Shown piece by piece: positions 18,015-27,067 of a DNA stretch of 48,822 nt. The notes below the pieces were generated by a model, which made no database searches, was not told the origin of the DNA, and saw nothing but the letters and a program-made list of their open reading frames with translations. This DNA is from Parcubacteria group bacterium (lineage in GTDB: Bacteria; Patescibacteriota; Minisyncoccia; SW-4-49-11), in NCBI GenBank assembly GCA_943354045.1, contig CALRBF010000005.1, forward strand, positions 1 through 48,822, written 5' to 3'. The position numbers and the translations under genes were made by a program. Numbering within the stretch: position 1 is the first letter of the stretch; every line of letters starts with the position of its first letter.

Positions 18015-20468
18015 ATGAAATATTTTTATTCTATTTATCATACAAGAACATTCTTTAGCAATATATTAGAGAAAATTATATTCAATTGGATAAGTTATAT
18101 TATTTGGCTTGTGTTTATTGGGGTAGTCACTATTATTACCTATAGTACAGCCAATTATACTTTAGCTATCATTCTTATTGGTACGAGTATATATCTATAT
18201 CTAGTTGCCTATTTATTTATTATTTTAAAATTACGATCAGATAAAGATACTTTTATTTTCTCTCATAATTATGCTGAAATATTTGATTATGATTTAGCGC
18301 AACATCTCGTAGGATATTTTCCCAAACAATTAACTTATAGCCAGCTTATACATGCAGTTACAAGTAGTAAGAGGGGACAGACTATATTATCCTATATGGG
18401 ATTAGTACCAGATACTTTTTATACAAAACTCAAAGATTTAGGTCTTGATACAGATCCTAATCTTCCCCCAATAGATGAGTTACTCACAAGAATTCACTAT
18501 ATAAAAGATTCTTGGGAAGAATATCGTATAGGAGGACATATTATTCTGTATGTATTATTTGAGCAAGAGGGGATATTTACTACTATTTTAAATCAATTAG
18601 ATTTATCTAAAGAAGATTTTCTACAAATTATTTCTTGGGAGGCTTTATATTATCATAATAATATCCCGGTATCTATGTGGAGTCCCGAGGGAGTTGAAAA
18701 GAATTTTGGGGCGCTGGGAAGATCATGGACAATTGGCTATACCAATGATTTAGATAGAATTACTGAGGATATATCAGAGCAAATTATATATCGTGATCCA
18801 CATAGAGTAATTATTCATCAAGATATTTTACGGCGTATATTAACGAGTCTTTCTAAATCAACTCGACATAATATTCTCCTATTGGGAAATATTGGGGTTG
18901 GGAAAAAATCCCTGATTGAGAATTTAGCCTTCACGATAAGACAATATCAAATTCAGCATAATGATAATCTTACCCGTATTCTCAAATTGCAAACAACAGA
19001 TTTATTATCAGGTACTGCAGATGCTCCACAATATTTATTAAAAGCCTTGAATTATGCAGAGCATTCGGGAAATATTATTCTTGTAATTGAGAATATATCC
19101 GAATTATTTATATCTGCAGATGATGCTATACGTAATATTATTGTAAAATTTTTAAATTCACGACATATTAATGTTATTGGTATTGATAATCCAGAAGGCT
19201 ATCATAATGGGGTAAAAAGTTTTCCTATTATTGATAGTTTATTTGAATCTATACCAGTGGAAGATGCCTCTCCTGAGGATACCATGAATGTATTAATGAT
19301 GACATCATTTGATTTGAATCGACAATATCATAAATATATTACCTATCAATCCTTGAGAGCCGTGATGAGTTTTTCTGAGAGATATATTAGTAAGGGTGGA
19401 TTTCCTGGTAAATCAGTAGAAATTTTATCAGATGCAGTCAATCAAGCTAATATAGAAGATAGTCCTTTTGTATTAGAACATCATATTCGTACCGTAGTAT
19501 CCGAGAGGACTAATATGAATATTAATGAATTACAGAATACAGAAAAAGATGCTTTATTATCTTTAGAAGAAAAACTACAGGCTGAAATCAAGGGGCAACC
19601 AGAAGGATTGACTGCCTTAGTTAATGCCTTAAAAAGAGCTCAATTAGATGTTAAATCACGTAATAAACCAGTGGGAACATTTCTTTTCCTAGGACCTACT
19701 GGAGTTGGAAAAACAGAAACTGCAAAGGCTCTTGCCAAACATTATTTTGGCTCCAAAGATAGAATGATTCGTCTTGATATGAATGAATTTGGAAGACCAG
19801 ATTCAGTATATGGGATATTAGGTAGTCCAGCTGGAGAGGATACAGGATTTCAGGAGGGCTTTTTGACAAAAAGAGTTCAGGACAAGCCTTTTTCCCTGAT
19901 ATTATTAGATGAAATTGAAAAAGCTCATCCTCAAGTTTTGAATATATTCTTACAAATTTTAGATGAAGGATTCTTGACTGATAATAGAGGTATACGTACA
20001 GATTTTAGAAATACTATTATTATTGCGACCTCTAATGCAGGAGCTTTATTCCTTCGTGACTTTGTAAGAGAGCATCCCACTTTTGATAAAATTACTTTTA
20101 AACAAGAATTAATTGATACAATTATTCAAGGAAAAGAATTTGCTCCTGAATTTATTAACCGGTTTACAGAAGTTATTGTCTATTATCCATTGCAACTTGA
20201 AACTGTGGCTGAAATTGCAGCTAAAATGATAGAAAGCCTTGCTGAGAGATTTGATCAGGAAAGAGGTGTGAGATTAGAAGTTGAGCCAGCTGCAATTGCA
20301 TATTTGGCGGAAAAAGGATATAGTCCAGATTTTGGAGCAAGAGAATTAGAGCGTACGGTATCATCTATATTAGAGACATATTTAGCTAATTATCTTCTTA
20401 TTAATCAGGTTAAAAGAGGGGATCATATTATTATTACCAGAGAAGACATTACGAAAAATACTTCATAA
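18015..20468 (+). CDS. Membrane-anchored ClpC/ClpB-like double AAA+ ATPase
   Basis: Two N-terminal TMs; ClpN-like repeats; D1 GNIGVGKKS; D2 GPTGVGKTETAKALA, LILLDEIEKAHP, FAPEFINRF, SPDFGARELERTV. Confidence 0.85.
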   Translation: MKYFYSIYHTRTFFSNILEKIIFNWISYIIWLVFIGVVTIITYSTANYTLAIILIGTSIYLYLVAYLFIILKLRSDKDTFIFSHNYAEIFDYDLAQHLVGYFPKQLTYSQLIHAVTSSKRGQTILSYMGLVPDTFYTKLKDLGLDTDPNLPPIDELLTRIHYIKDSWEEYRIGGHIILYVLFEQEGIFTTILNQLDLSKEDFLQIISWEALYYHNNIPVSMWSPEGVEKNFGALGRSWTIGYTNDLDRITEDISEQIIYRDPHRVIIHQDILRRILTSLSKSTRHNILLLGNIGVGKKSLIENLAFTIRQYQIQHNDNLTRILKLQTTDLLSGTADAPQYLLKALNYAEHSGNIILVIENISELFISADDAIRNIIVKFLNSRHINVIGIDNPEGYHNGVKSFPIIDSLFESIPVEDASPEDTMNVLMMTSFDLNRQYHKYITYQSLRAVMSFSERYISKGGFPGKSVEILSDAVNQANIEDSPFVLEHHIRTVVSERTNMNINELQNTEKDALLSLEEKLQAEIKGQPEGLTALVNALKRAQLDVKSRNKPVGTFLFLGPTGVGKTETAKALAKHYFGSKDRMIRLDMNEFGRPDSVYGILGSPAGEDTGFQEGFLTKRVQDKPFSLILLDEIEKAHPQVLNIFLQILDEGFLTDNRGIRTDFRNTIIIATSNAGALFLRDFVREHPTFDKITFKQELIDTIIQGKEFAPEFINRFTEVIVYYPLQLETVAEIAAKMIESLAERFDQERGVRLEVEPAAIAYLAEKGYSPDFGARELERTVSSILETYLANYLLINQVKRGDHIIITREDITKNTS

Positions 20469-20558
20469 ATTGGAGTAGTATCCTGTTTGATATAAATATG
20501 CTATAATGAAGAAAGATAACTAATATAAATATTTATTTATATATATATTTATTTATAT

Positions 20559-21699
20559 ATGCAAAATAAACACAAACAAAAAATAAAAAGTTCAAAAGGC
20601 TTCACTCTACTCGAAATACTACCTCGTAATAGCCGCAATAGGAATATTGGCGGCTATTGTATTAATTGCAATAAACCCCAATAAGCAATTAGCACAAGCT
20701 CGGGATACAGTCAGACAAGCAGATATAAATACCATACAAAAAGTCCTAGAACAATATTTAATAGATAATAAAGCATATCCAATATCAATAAGTACTACAC
20801 CAGGATATATATGTAATACGGCTAGCCTGCAAACAGGAGGACCGGCATGTACAGGATTTGTAGATTTAAAAGTATTAGTCCCTAATTATATCGCAGAAAT
20901 ACCCAAAGACCCCCAAGCAACGGGAACAAATACAGGATATATAGTTTCAATTAATCCAAGTAATAATAAGATATATGTGCAGGCTTCATTAGCAGAAAGG
21001 AGAATAGTGATAATAAATTCACTCGATATAGTAACGAGTGGACTGGCACTAAACTTAGATGCAGGTAATACCGCTAGTTATCCAGGGACAGGAACTACCT
21101 GGACTGACTTGAGTGGTAATGGTAATAATGGAACCCTGGTAAATGGAGTAGGGTATAATTTTGCTAATGGGGGGAGTTTGACATTTAATGGGACTAATCA
21201 AAACATTAATGTGGGTGATAATAATATCTTTAAAATACCAAGCCAACTCACTTTAGAAGCAACTTTTAGAATATCATCATATGTGGGATGGTCTGGAATT
21301 ATTGGAAAAAGTAATTCAGCGAAGGGTGTTTATGCAATGCAACTTGCAAATAGTGTTAACAAAATAAGATTTAGTTATAATAGTGTTGCCCCCTGGGGAA
21401 CGAATATTGTAGATGGTAATTATACTCTCATTACCAATCAGTGGACTCATTCAGTAATAACATATGACGGTCTAAATGTCCGGATGTATATTAATGGTGT
21501 CTTAGATAGAACGGTTAATATAGGAAATATAAACTTTGATACTGCTAGTGGATATCCAGTAAGTATAGGTCAAGATCCCCCAGGAACAAATGAATTATTC
21601 AATGGTAATATTTCAAGTACAAGAATTTATAATCGTGTTTTAAGTGATGTCGAAGTTCAACAAAATTTTAATGCTATTAGGGCAAGATACAGACTGTAA
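20559..21699 (+). pseudogene. Prepilin-like protein with C-terminal LamG/concanavalin-like domain, +1 frameshift in the N-terminal hydrophobic helix
   Basis: Frame from ATG 20559 reads ...SSKGFTLLEIL then shifts; frame of ORF 20647 continues AAIVLIAINPNKQLAQARDTVRQAD. CTACCTCGT at about 20618-20626 versus expected CTACTCGT (LLV): one extra C. C-terminal LDAGNTASYPGTGTTWTDLSGNGNNGTL is LamG-like. Confidence 0.8.
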
Positions 21700-21715
21700 A
21701 ACATTTATTATGATC

Positions 21716-21744
21716 TTGAAAAAAGCCTAATTTTATGCTATAAT
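21716..21744 (+). promoter_or_regulatory. Promoter of hrcA, predicted leaderless start
   Basis: TTGAAA (21716-21721), 17-nt spacer, TATAAT (21739-21744) with TGC extension; ATG begins 9 nt after the -10. Confidence 0.75.
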
Positions 21745-21752
21745 AAGATTAT

Positions 21753-22472
21753 ATGGATGAAAGAAAACAGCAATTTTTAGAATATGTCATACTTGATCAT
21801 ATAGATACTGCCCAGCCAGTATCTTCTTTAAGTATTCAAAAAAAATATCAATTGCCATATTCGAGTGCTACTATTCGAAATGAATTAGCTGAATTAGAGG
21901 ATGAGGGTTATTTGATGCAAGTTCATACTTCATCTGGACGAATTCCTACAGATAAGGGATATCGATATTATGTAAATCGACTTTTAGGCAGGCAGGAAAT
22001 TTTACGGCAATATGCTTCAGTAACTCATAAATTTTTGGATAATATGAGTACAATAAATGAAATTCATCTAAAGCTCAAAAATGTATTATTATCATTTGCT
22101 CAGGAATCAGGTAATGTGGCTATGGGTAAATTATCATCAGATTTGATATTTGAGGAGGGTGTTGCTAATTTTTTAACTCAACCAGGGTTTTCATCCGTAG
22201 AATTTATTCATAATGCTTTGGAAGATTTAGAAGAAATTAAATCTCATATTGATGAAATAGGTCGGGATGTGAGTCAAGGTAGCTATAAATTATATATTGG
22301 GGAAGAAAGCCCCCATAGTTCTATGCATAACTACTCAATTATTGTTGGTAAATTCTCAATTGACTCAGATGATGGTACAATAGTAGTAGTAGGGCCGAAA
22401 GGTATGCAGTATGCAAAAAATATAGCCCTCGTTGAATATATGCTTAATAGTGATACATATGAAGAACAATAA
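21753..22472 (+). CDS. hrcA: Heat-inducible transcription repressor HrcA (short form)
   Basis: TAQPVSSLSIQKKYQLPYSSATIRNELAELEDEGYLMQVHTSSGRIPTDKGYRYYVNRL. Confidence 0.92.
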   Translation: MDERKQQFLEYVILDHIDTAQPVSSLSIQKKYQLPYSSATIRNELAELEDEGYLMQVHTSSGRIPTDKGYRYYVNRLLGRQEILRQYASVTHKFLDNMSTINEIHLKLKNVLLSFAQESGNVAMGKLSSDLIFEEGVANFLTQPGFSSVEFIHNALEDLEEIKSHIDEIGRDVSQGSYKLYIGEESPHSSMHNYSIIVGKFSIDSDDGTIVVVGPKGMQYAKNIALVEYMLNSDTYEEQ

Positions 22473-22959
22473 GTCAGATCAGGATAATACAGTAATACAA
22501 GATGTAAATATTCAAGAATTACAAGATACCATTACTCGTTTAGAGCAAGAATCAATGCATAATTTAGCTGGTTGGCAAAGAGCACAAGCTGATTATCAGA
22601 ATTTAAAGAGAGAATCCGATAGATTAAGAGTGGAGAGTATACAGCTTGCAAATAAAAATCTTATTGAAACATTAATTCCAGTCTTTGATAACTTTGCATT
22701 AGCTTTGAAACATCTCCCAACTGAATTGATTGACAATACTTGGGTCCAAGGTATTGTCTTTATTCATAGGCAATTACAAGATATTTTATTGGCAGAAGGA
22801 GTTGAGGTTATTGATCCATTGGGACAGGAATTTAATCCTCATATTCATGAAGCGGTTGATAGTGAGGGAGAAGGAAGTAGTATTGTAGAAGTATTACAAG
22901 TAGGATATACATTGCATGGAAAATTAATTCGCTCAGCTCGAGTAAAAGTATCCTCATAA
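22459..22959 (+). CDS. grpE: GrpE nucleotide exchange factor (start revised to MKNNKSDQ)
   Basis: RAQADYQNLKRESDR, LIPVFDNFALAL, GVEVIDPLGQEFNPHIHEAV; overlaps hrcA 3' end. Confidence 0.92.
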   Translation: MKNNKSDQDNTVIQDVNIQELQDTITRLEQESMHNLAGWQRAQADYQNLKRESDRLRVESIQLANKNLIETLIPVFDNFALALKHLPTELIDNTWVQGIVFIHRQLQDILLAEGVEVIDPLGQEFNPHIHEAVDSEGEGSSIVEVLQVGYTLHGKLIRSARVKVSS

Positions 22960-22961
22960 TT

Positions 22962-24017
22962 ATGAATTCCTCTGAATGGATATATTTTGCAATCATAAGT
23001 ATTGTATATATTATCACCAGTGCTATATTTTATACTGTGATTAAACGAAAATGGATAAAACATCTCTTTGACCAATCTATAAGAAGTCGTGATATTCATA
23101 CTGGTATTAAGCCTAAAATTGGAGGACTTATTATTATTCCATTATTTGTCATGTTATTTTTACTAGGTATAGGGGGAGGTTTGCTTATATGGCAAAAAGA
23201 ATTTTTTGGACTATTATTAGGAGCAATAGCGATATTAGTATATGGCTATATAGATGAAAAATATGATTTATCATGGAAAATTCAATTTATTTGGCAATTT
23301 GGTATTGCAGGGATTGTGATTTTATCTGGGATTGGAATTCAGGCTTTGAGTTTACCCAATGGGGGATTATGGTTTATTGACACTTGGAGTTTTGGTCTCA
23401 TGGTATTTCCAAGAGATATCATTACGGCTTTATGGATTGTGGGATTAATGAATGTAGTAAATTGGCTTGATGGGGTAGATGGTCTTGCAGGTGGGGTGGG
23501 AGTAATTGGATTTACTACTTTAGCTATTTTGTCACTAACCCCTTTTGTTAATCAACCTCATATTGCTTTTATTGCGACTCTTTTAATTGGATTATATTTA
23601 GGATTTTTGCGATTTAATTGGTATCCATCTAAAATATTTTTAGGAACATATGGGAGTATGTTTTTGGGATATATGTTGGCAGTATTAGCTCTTATTAGTG
23701 GTGGTAAAATCGCAACATCTGCTCTTGTACTAGCATTTCCTATTATTGATGCTATTGTAGTTATTTCTCAGCGAATTTGGAATAAAAAATCAATATTTAA
23801 GGCAGATAATAGACATTTTCATCATAAATTATTACAAATTGGTTTAAGACAAAGATTTGCAGTGGGTATAATGTATATTATTAGTATTATATTTGGAATA
23901 TCTACTCTTATACTTGAAACTCGTGGTAAAATAATCATATTTATATTAGGGGTTATAGTCTTGATTATAATATCCTTTTTATTAACTCAAAGTATTGTAA
24001 AGAAAGCAAATAAGTGA
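22962..24017 (+). CDS. MraY/WecA-family polyprenyl-phosphate sugar-1-phosphate transferase
   Basis: KPKIGGLIIIP, MNVVNWLDGVDGLAGGVG, ADNRHFHHKLLQIG. Confidence 0.88.
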   Translation: MNSSEWIYFAIISIVYIITSAIFYTVIKRKWIKHLFDQSIRSRDIHTGIKPKIGGLIIIPLFVMLFLLGIGGGLLIWQKEFFGLLLGAIAILVYGYIDEKYDLSWKIQFIWQFGIAGIVILSGIGIQALSLPNGGLWFIDTWSFGLMVFPRDIITALWIVGLMNVVNWLDGVDGLAGGVGVIGFTTLAILSLTPFVNQPHIAFIATLLIGLYLGFLRFNWYPSKIFLGTYGSMFLGYMLAVLALISGGKIATSALVLAFPIIDAIVVISQRIWNKKSIFKADNRHFHHKLLQIGLRQRFAVGIMYIISIIFGISTLILETRGKIIIFILGVIVLIIISFLLTQSIVKKANK

Positions 24018-24050
24018 TAGACTAGTATTAGGATCTAATTTAAAATACAT

Positions 24051-24593
24051 ATGAGATATAAGAGTGGATATAGTGTAGTTGAAGTATTATTGGCAGGATC
24101 AATTTTAGCTTTAGCAGTAGCTGGAATAGTCAGTGCCATTCTTATTGCCCAGAGAAATAATCAAGCGAGCACTGCTCAAAGTCAAGCTCTCGATATGGCC
24201 CAAGAAGGAATTGAAGCTCTAAGATCAATTCGAAATAGAGATTATAGGTTATTAGTAAATACTACTACTCCAGCAGCTTTATCAAAAACTGGTAGTGATT
24301 GGAGTATTATTACAAGTCCAGCTTCAACTGATGATCGATTAACAGGTCCTTTAAGAACAAGGAGAATTACTATTGCAGATGATACAACGGCTCTCGACTC
24401 AAAGTTAATAACAGTGACAGTAACTTATCAAATCAATCCAGAGGGGGATACTAAAACAACTAGTCTTTCGGAGACACTTGCTAATATTTTAACCAATAAA
24501 CCTGCAGGGACTACTGCTACAAGCCAAAATTATCAATTAAGAGATGATAATTTTGGGAATGCACAAAGTACACTTAAAGATACAACACCATAA
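24051..24593 (+). CDS. Prepilin-like protein (PilV/GspI-like)
   Basis: SGYSVVEVLLAGSILALAVAGIVSAIL class III signal. Confidence 0.75.
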   Translation: MRYKSGYSVVEVLLAGSILALAVAGIVSAILIAQRNNQASTAQSQALDMAQEGIEALRSIRNRDYRLLVNTTTPAALSKTGSDWSIITSPASTDDRLTGPLRTRRITIADDTTALDSKLITVTVTYQINPEGDTKTTSLSETLANILTNKPAGTTATSQNYQLRDDNFGNAQSTLKDTTP

Positions 24594-25027
24594 TGAATAG
24601 GAGAGGATTTACACTATTAGAAATTTTATTAGCAATAACTTTAATGGGTATATTATTAGTTACTGTTGTTCGGCTCGTAAATCCTCAAAAACGCTTTGGA
24701 GATGTGAATAATCTTCAGCGTAAATCAGATGTATTAAGTATTTATACAGCTATTAATCAATATCGTGAAGATAATCGAGGTAATCTCCCAGCAGGTATTA
24801 CGACCACGGTTATGTCTATTTGTCAGCCTGGTTGCACTCCATCAACAACTCAAATTGATATTACAACAGAAATATCTAAATATATTCGTCTTGGAAAGCC
24901 TCCCATAGACCCTGTACAGACAGGGACTGTATTAACGGGATATACCGTATATGCAACTGAACAAGGAAGAGTGATCGTATCAGCACCCCTTGCAGAAAAT
25001 GGAGTTACTATTAATACTATAGAATAA
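24593..25027 (+). CDS. Prepilin / GspG-like pseudopilin
   Basis: RRGFTLLEILLAITLMGILLVTVVRLVNPQKR. Confidence 0.82.
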   Translation: MNRRGFTLLEILLAITLMGILLVTVVRLVNPQKRFGDVNNLQRKSDVLSIYTAINQYREDNRGNLPAGITTTVMSICQPGCTPSTTQIDITTEISKYIRLGKPPIDPVQTGTVLTGYTVYATEQGRVIVSAPLAENGVTINTIE

Positions 25028-25031
25028 ACAT

Positions 25032-26639
25032 ATGGCGATAAAAACATCACAAAAACCACTTATCAAATCAGCAATGTTTCGTATTTTTACGGCATTGATA
25101 TTCTTATTCACCGCAATGATTTATGTGCTTGTTGCGGGCTTATGGTATTTACAATATTCTGGAAGTATTGATATTATTTATACTACTCAAGTTACTAATG
25201 TATTAATAGGAGTTATATTAGCTCTCTTTGTGGTGGGTTGGTTTTTTTCTTATGGTATTTATGTGGGAATTATCAGGCCAAGTTATGAAACATTTAATAT
25301 TATAGCTCAAATTGTAGATGGTATTGCAAAAGGTGGTGATATTGACCGTGATCAAGTAGCCTATTTGCAGGAATTTATGCAAAGTTCCTTATCCCAATTA
25401 AAAAAAAGCTCTATTACTCGTAAAATAGATATGTCTAAAGATATAGAAGAATATATTAAAAAATTAGAAGTTCTTACTAAGCAAAATACTGAATTAGCAA
25501 AATCTAAAGAAGAGTTATCACAATTAGTTGTTGAATTAGAAAAACAGCAAAAGTTATTACAATTAGAGCAGGCTAAGACAACAGCTATTATTAATGCCAT
25601 ACCAAATGGATTATTAGCCTCTAGTCGAGATGGCAATATTTTCTTAGTCAATGAAGAAACTGAAAAGTTATTAGGATTAAATTCTGATAGATTGCTTGGA
25701 AGATTTATTAATCAAGTATTACCATTATCAGAAAACAACACTACCAATTCTGATTCAAATATATCATTGTCAAAAGTTATTCAGGGAGGCCGTATTACAA
25801 GGGTGTTTACCTATGAATCACCTATTGACAATCAAAAAATTACTATAGAAAATACAACTAATCCTATTAAGGTTGATAATGATATAGTGGGCATTGTTGA
25901 TATTATTCGAGATAAAACGCAAGAGCAGGAAACAGAAAGAGCTCAAAAAGAATTTGTAGCTATTGCGTCACATCAATTTAGAACCCCAATAACCTCTATT
26001 AAATGGAATGCTGAATTATTATTATCTGCAGAAAATCTTGATAAAGATTTAAAAGATGCTGCTGATGATATTTATAAAGAGAATAATAGAATGGAAAAAT
26101 TGGTCAATGCATTATTAAATCTCTCCCGAATTGATTTGGGGGCAATTAAATTTGTGACTAAAGAAATTAATATTATTGAATATATAGATACGTTATTAAA
26201 GACATTAAATTCAGAAATTATTAAAAAAAATTTGACTATTCAAAAAGAGATTAGTATCAATACCCCTATTATCAATGATCCAGTATACACAGATATTATT
26301 ATAGGGAATATATTGTCTAATGCGGTTAAATATACCCCCTCAAATGGAAATATATCTATTAAAGCTTATGTTATTACTCAGAACAATATTATACATATAG
26401 AAATATCAGATAATGGACTTGGTATACCTACTTCGCAACAATCCCAAATTTTTGGGAGATTATTTAGGGCAGATAATGCAAAAAATAGTCAGCCAGATGG
26501 AAATGGGTTGGGATTATATGTGGTGAAAAAAATGGTAGAAGCTATGAGTGGAAATGTGTGGTTTCAGTCTGAAGAAAATAAAGGTACAACATTCTTTATA
26601 GATCTACCACTTGTCGTTGATAATCATAATGTGATATAA
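25032..26639 (+). CDS. Membrane sensor histidine kinase with PAS-like domain
   Basis: N-terminal TMs, PAS-like GLLASSRDGNIFLVNEETEKLLGL, H-box IASHQFRTPITSIKW, HATPase SDNGLGIPTSQQSQIFGRLFRADNA, GNGLGLYVVKKMVEAMSG. Confidence 0.92.
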   Translation: MAIKTSQKPLIKSAMFRIFTALIFLFTAMIYVLVAGLWYLQYSGSIDIIYTTQVTNVLIGVILALFVVGWFFSYGIYVGIIRPSYETFNIIAQIVDGIAKGGDIDRDQVAYLQEFMQSSLSQLKKSSITRKIDMSKDIEEYIKKLEVLTKQNTELAKSKEELSQLVVELEKQQKLLQLEQAKTTAIINAIPNGLLASSRDGNIFLVNEETEKLLGLNSDRLLGRFINQVLPLSENNTTNSDSNISLSKVIQGGRITRVFTYESPIDNQKITIENTTNPIKVDNDIVGIVDIIRDKTQEQETERAQKEFVAIASHQFRTPITSIKWNAELLLSAENLDKDLKDAADDIYKENNRMEKLVNALLNLSRIDLGAIKFVTKEINIIEYIDTLLKTLNSEIIKKNLTIQKEISINTPIINDPVYTDIIIGNILSNAVKYTPSNGNISIKAYVITQNNIIHIEISDNGLGIPTSQQSQIFGRLFRADNAKNSQPDGNGLGLYVVKKMVEAMSGNVWFQSEENKGTTFFIDLPLVVDNHNVI

Positions 26640-26658
26640 TAGATTAGATAGGAATAAA

Positions 26659-27024
26659 ATGGAATATAATATACTCATTGTTGAAGATGAACAAGCAATA
26701 GCTCGTGTGCTTAATTTAAAGTTAAAGCAGGGAGGTATTTTAACCACAATTGCTAATACAGGTAGTCAGGCTTTAGAGTTGGTCAATACACAAAATTATG
26801 ATTGTATTTTATTAGATTTAATCTTACCAGAAATAGATGGGTTTGTTATATTAGAAGCAATTAGAAGAAAAAGTCAAGTAACAAAGGTAATTGTGATGAC
26901 TAATTTAGGTCAGCCAGAAGATAGAAAAAGAGTACAGGATTTAGGCGTCTCAGCCTATTATGTGAAATCAGAAATGTCAATTGCAAATTTGGTTGAAAGT
27001 GTAAAACAGATACTAGAGACATAG
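26659..27024 (+). CDS. Stand-alone response-regulator receiver domain
   Basis: ILIVEDEQAIARVL, CILLDLILPEIDGF, AYYVKSE; no output domain. Confidence 0.92.
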   Translation: MEYNILIVEDEQAIARVLNLKLKQGGILTTIANTGSQALELVNTQNYDCILLDLILPEIDGFVILEAIRRKSQVTKVIVMTNLGQPEDRKRVQDLGVSAYYVKSEMSIANLVESVKQILET

Positions 27025-27067
27025 TTAATAATCTCTGATATAATAAAGAAAATGAAATAAATACTAT

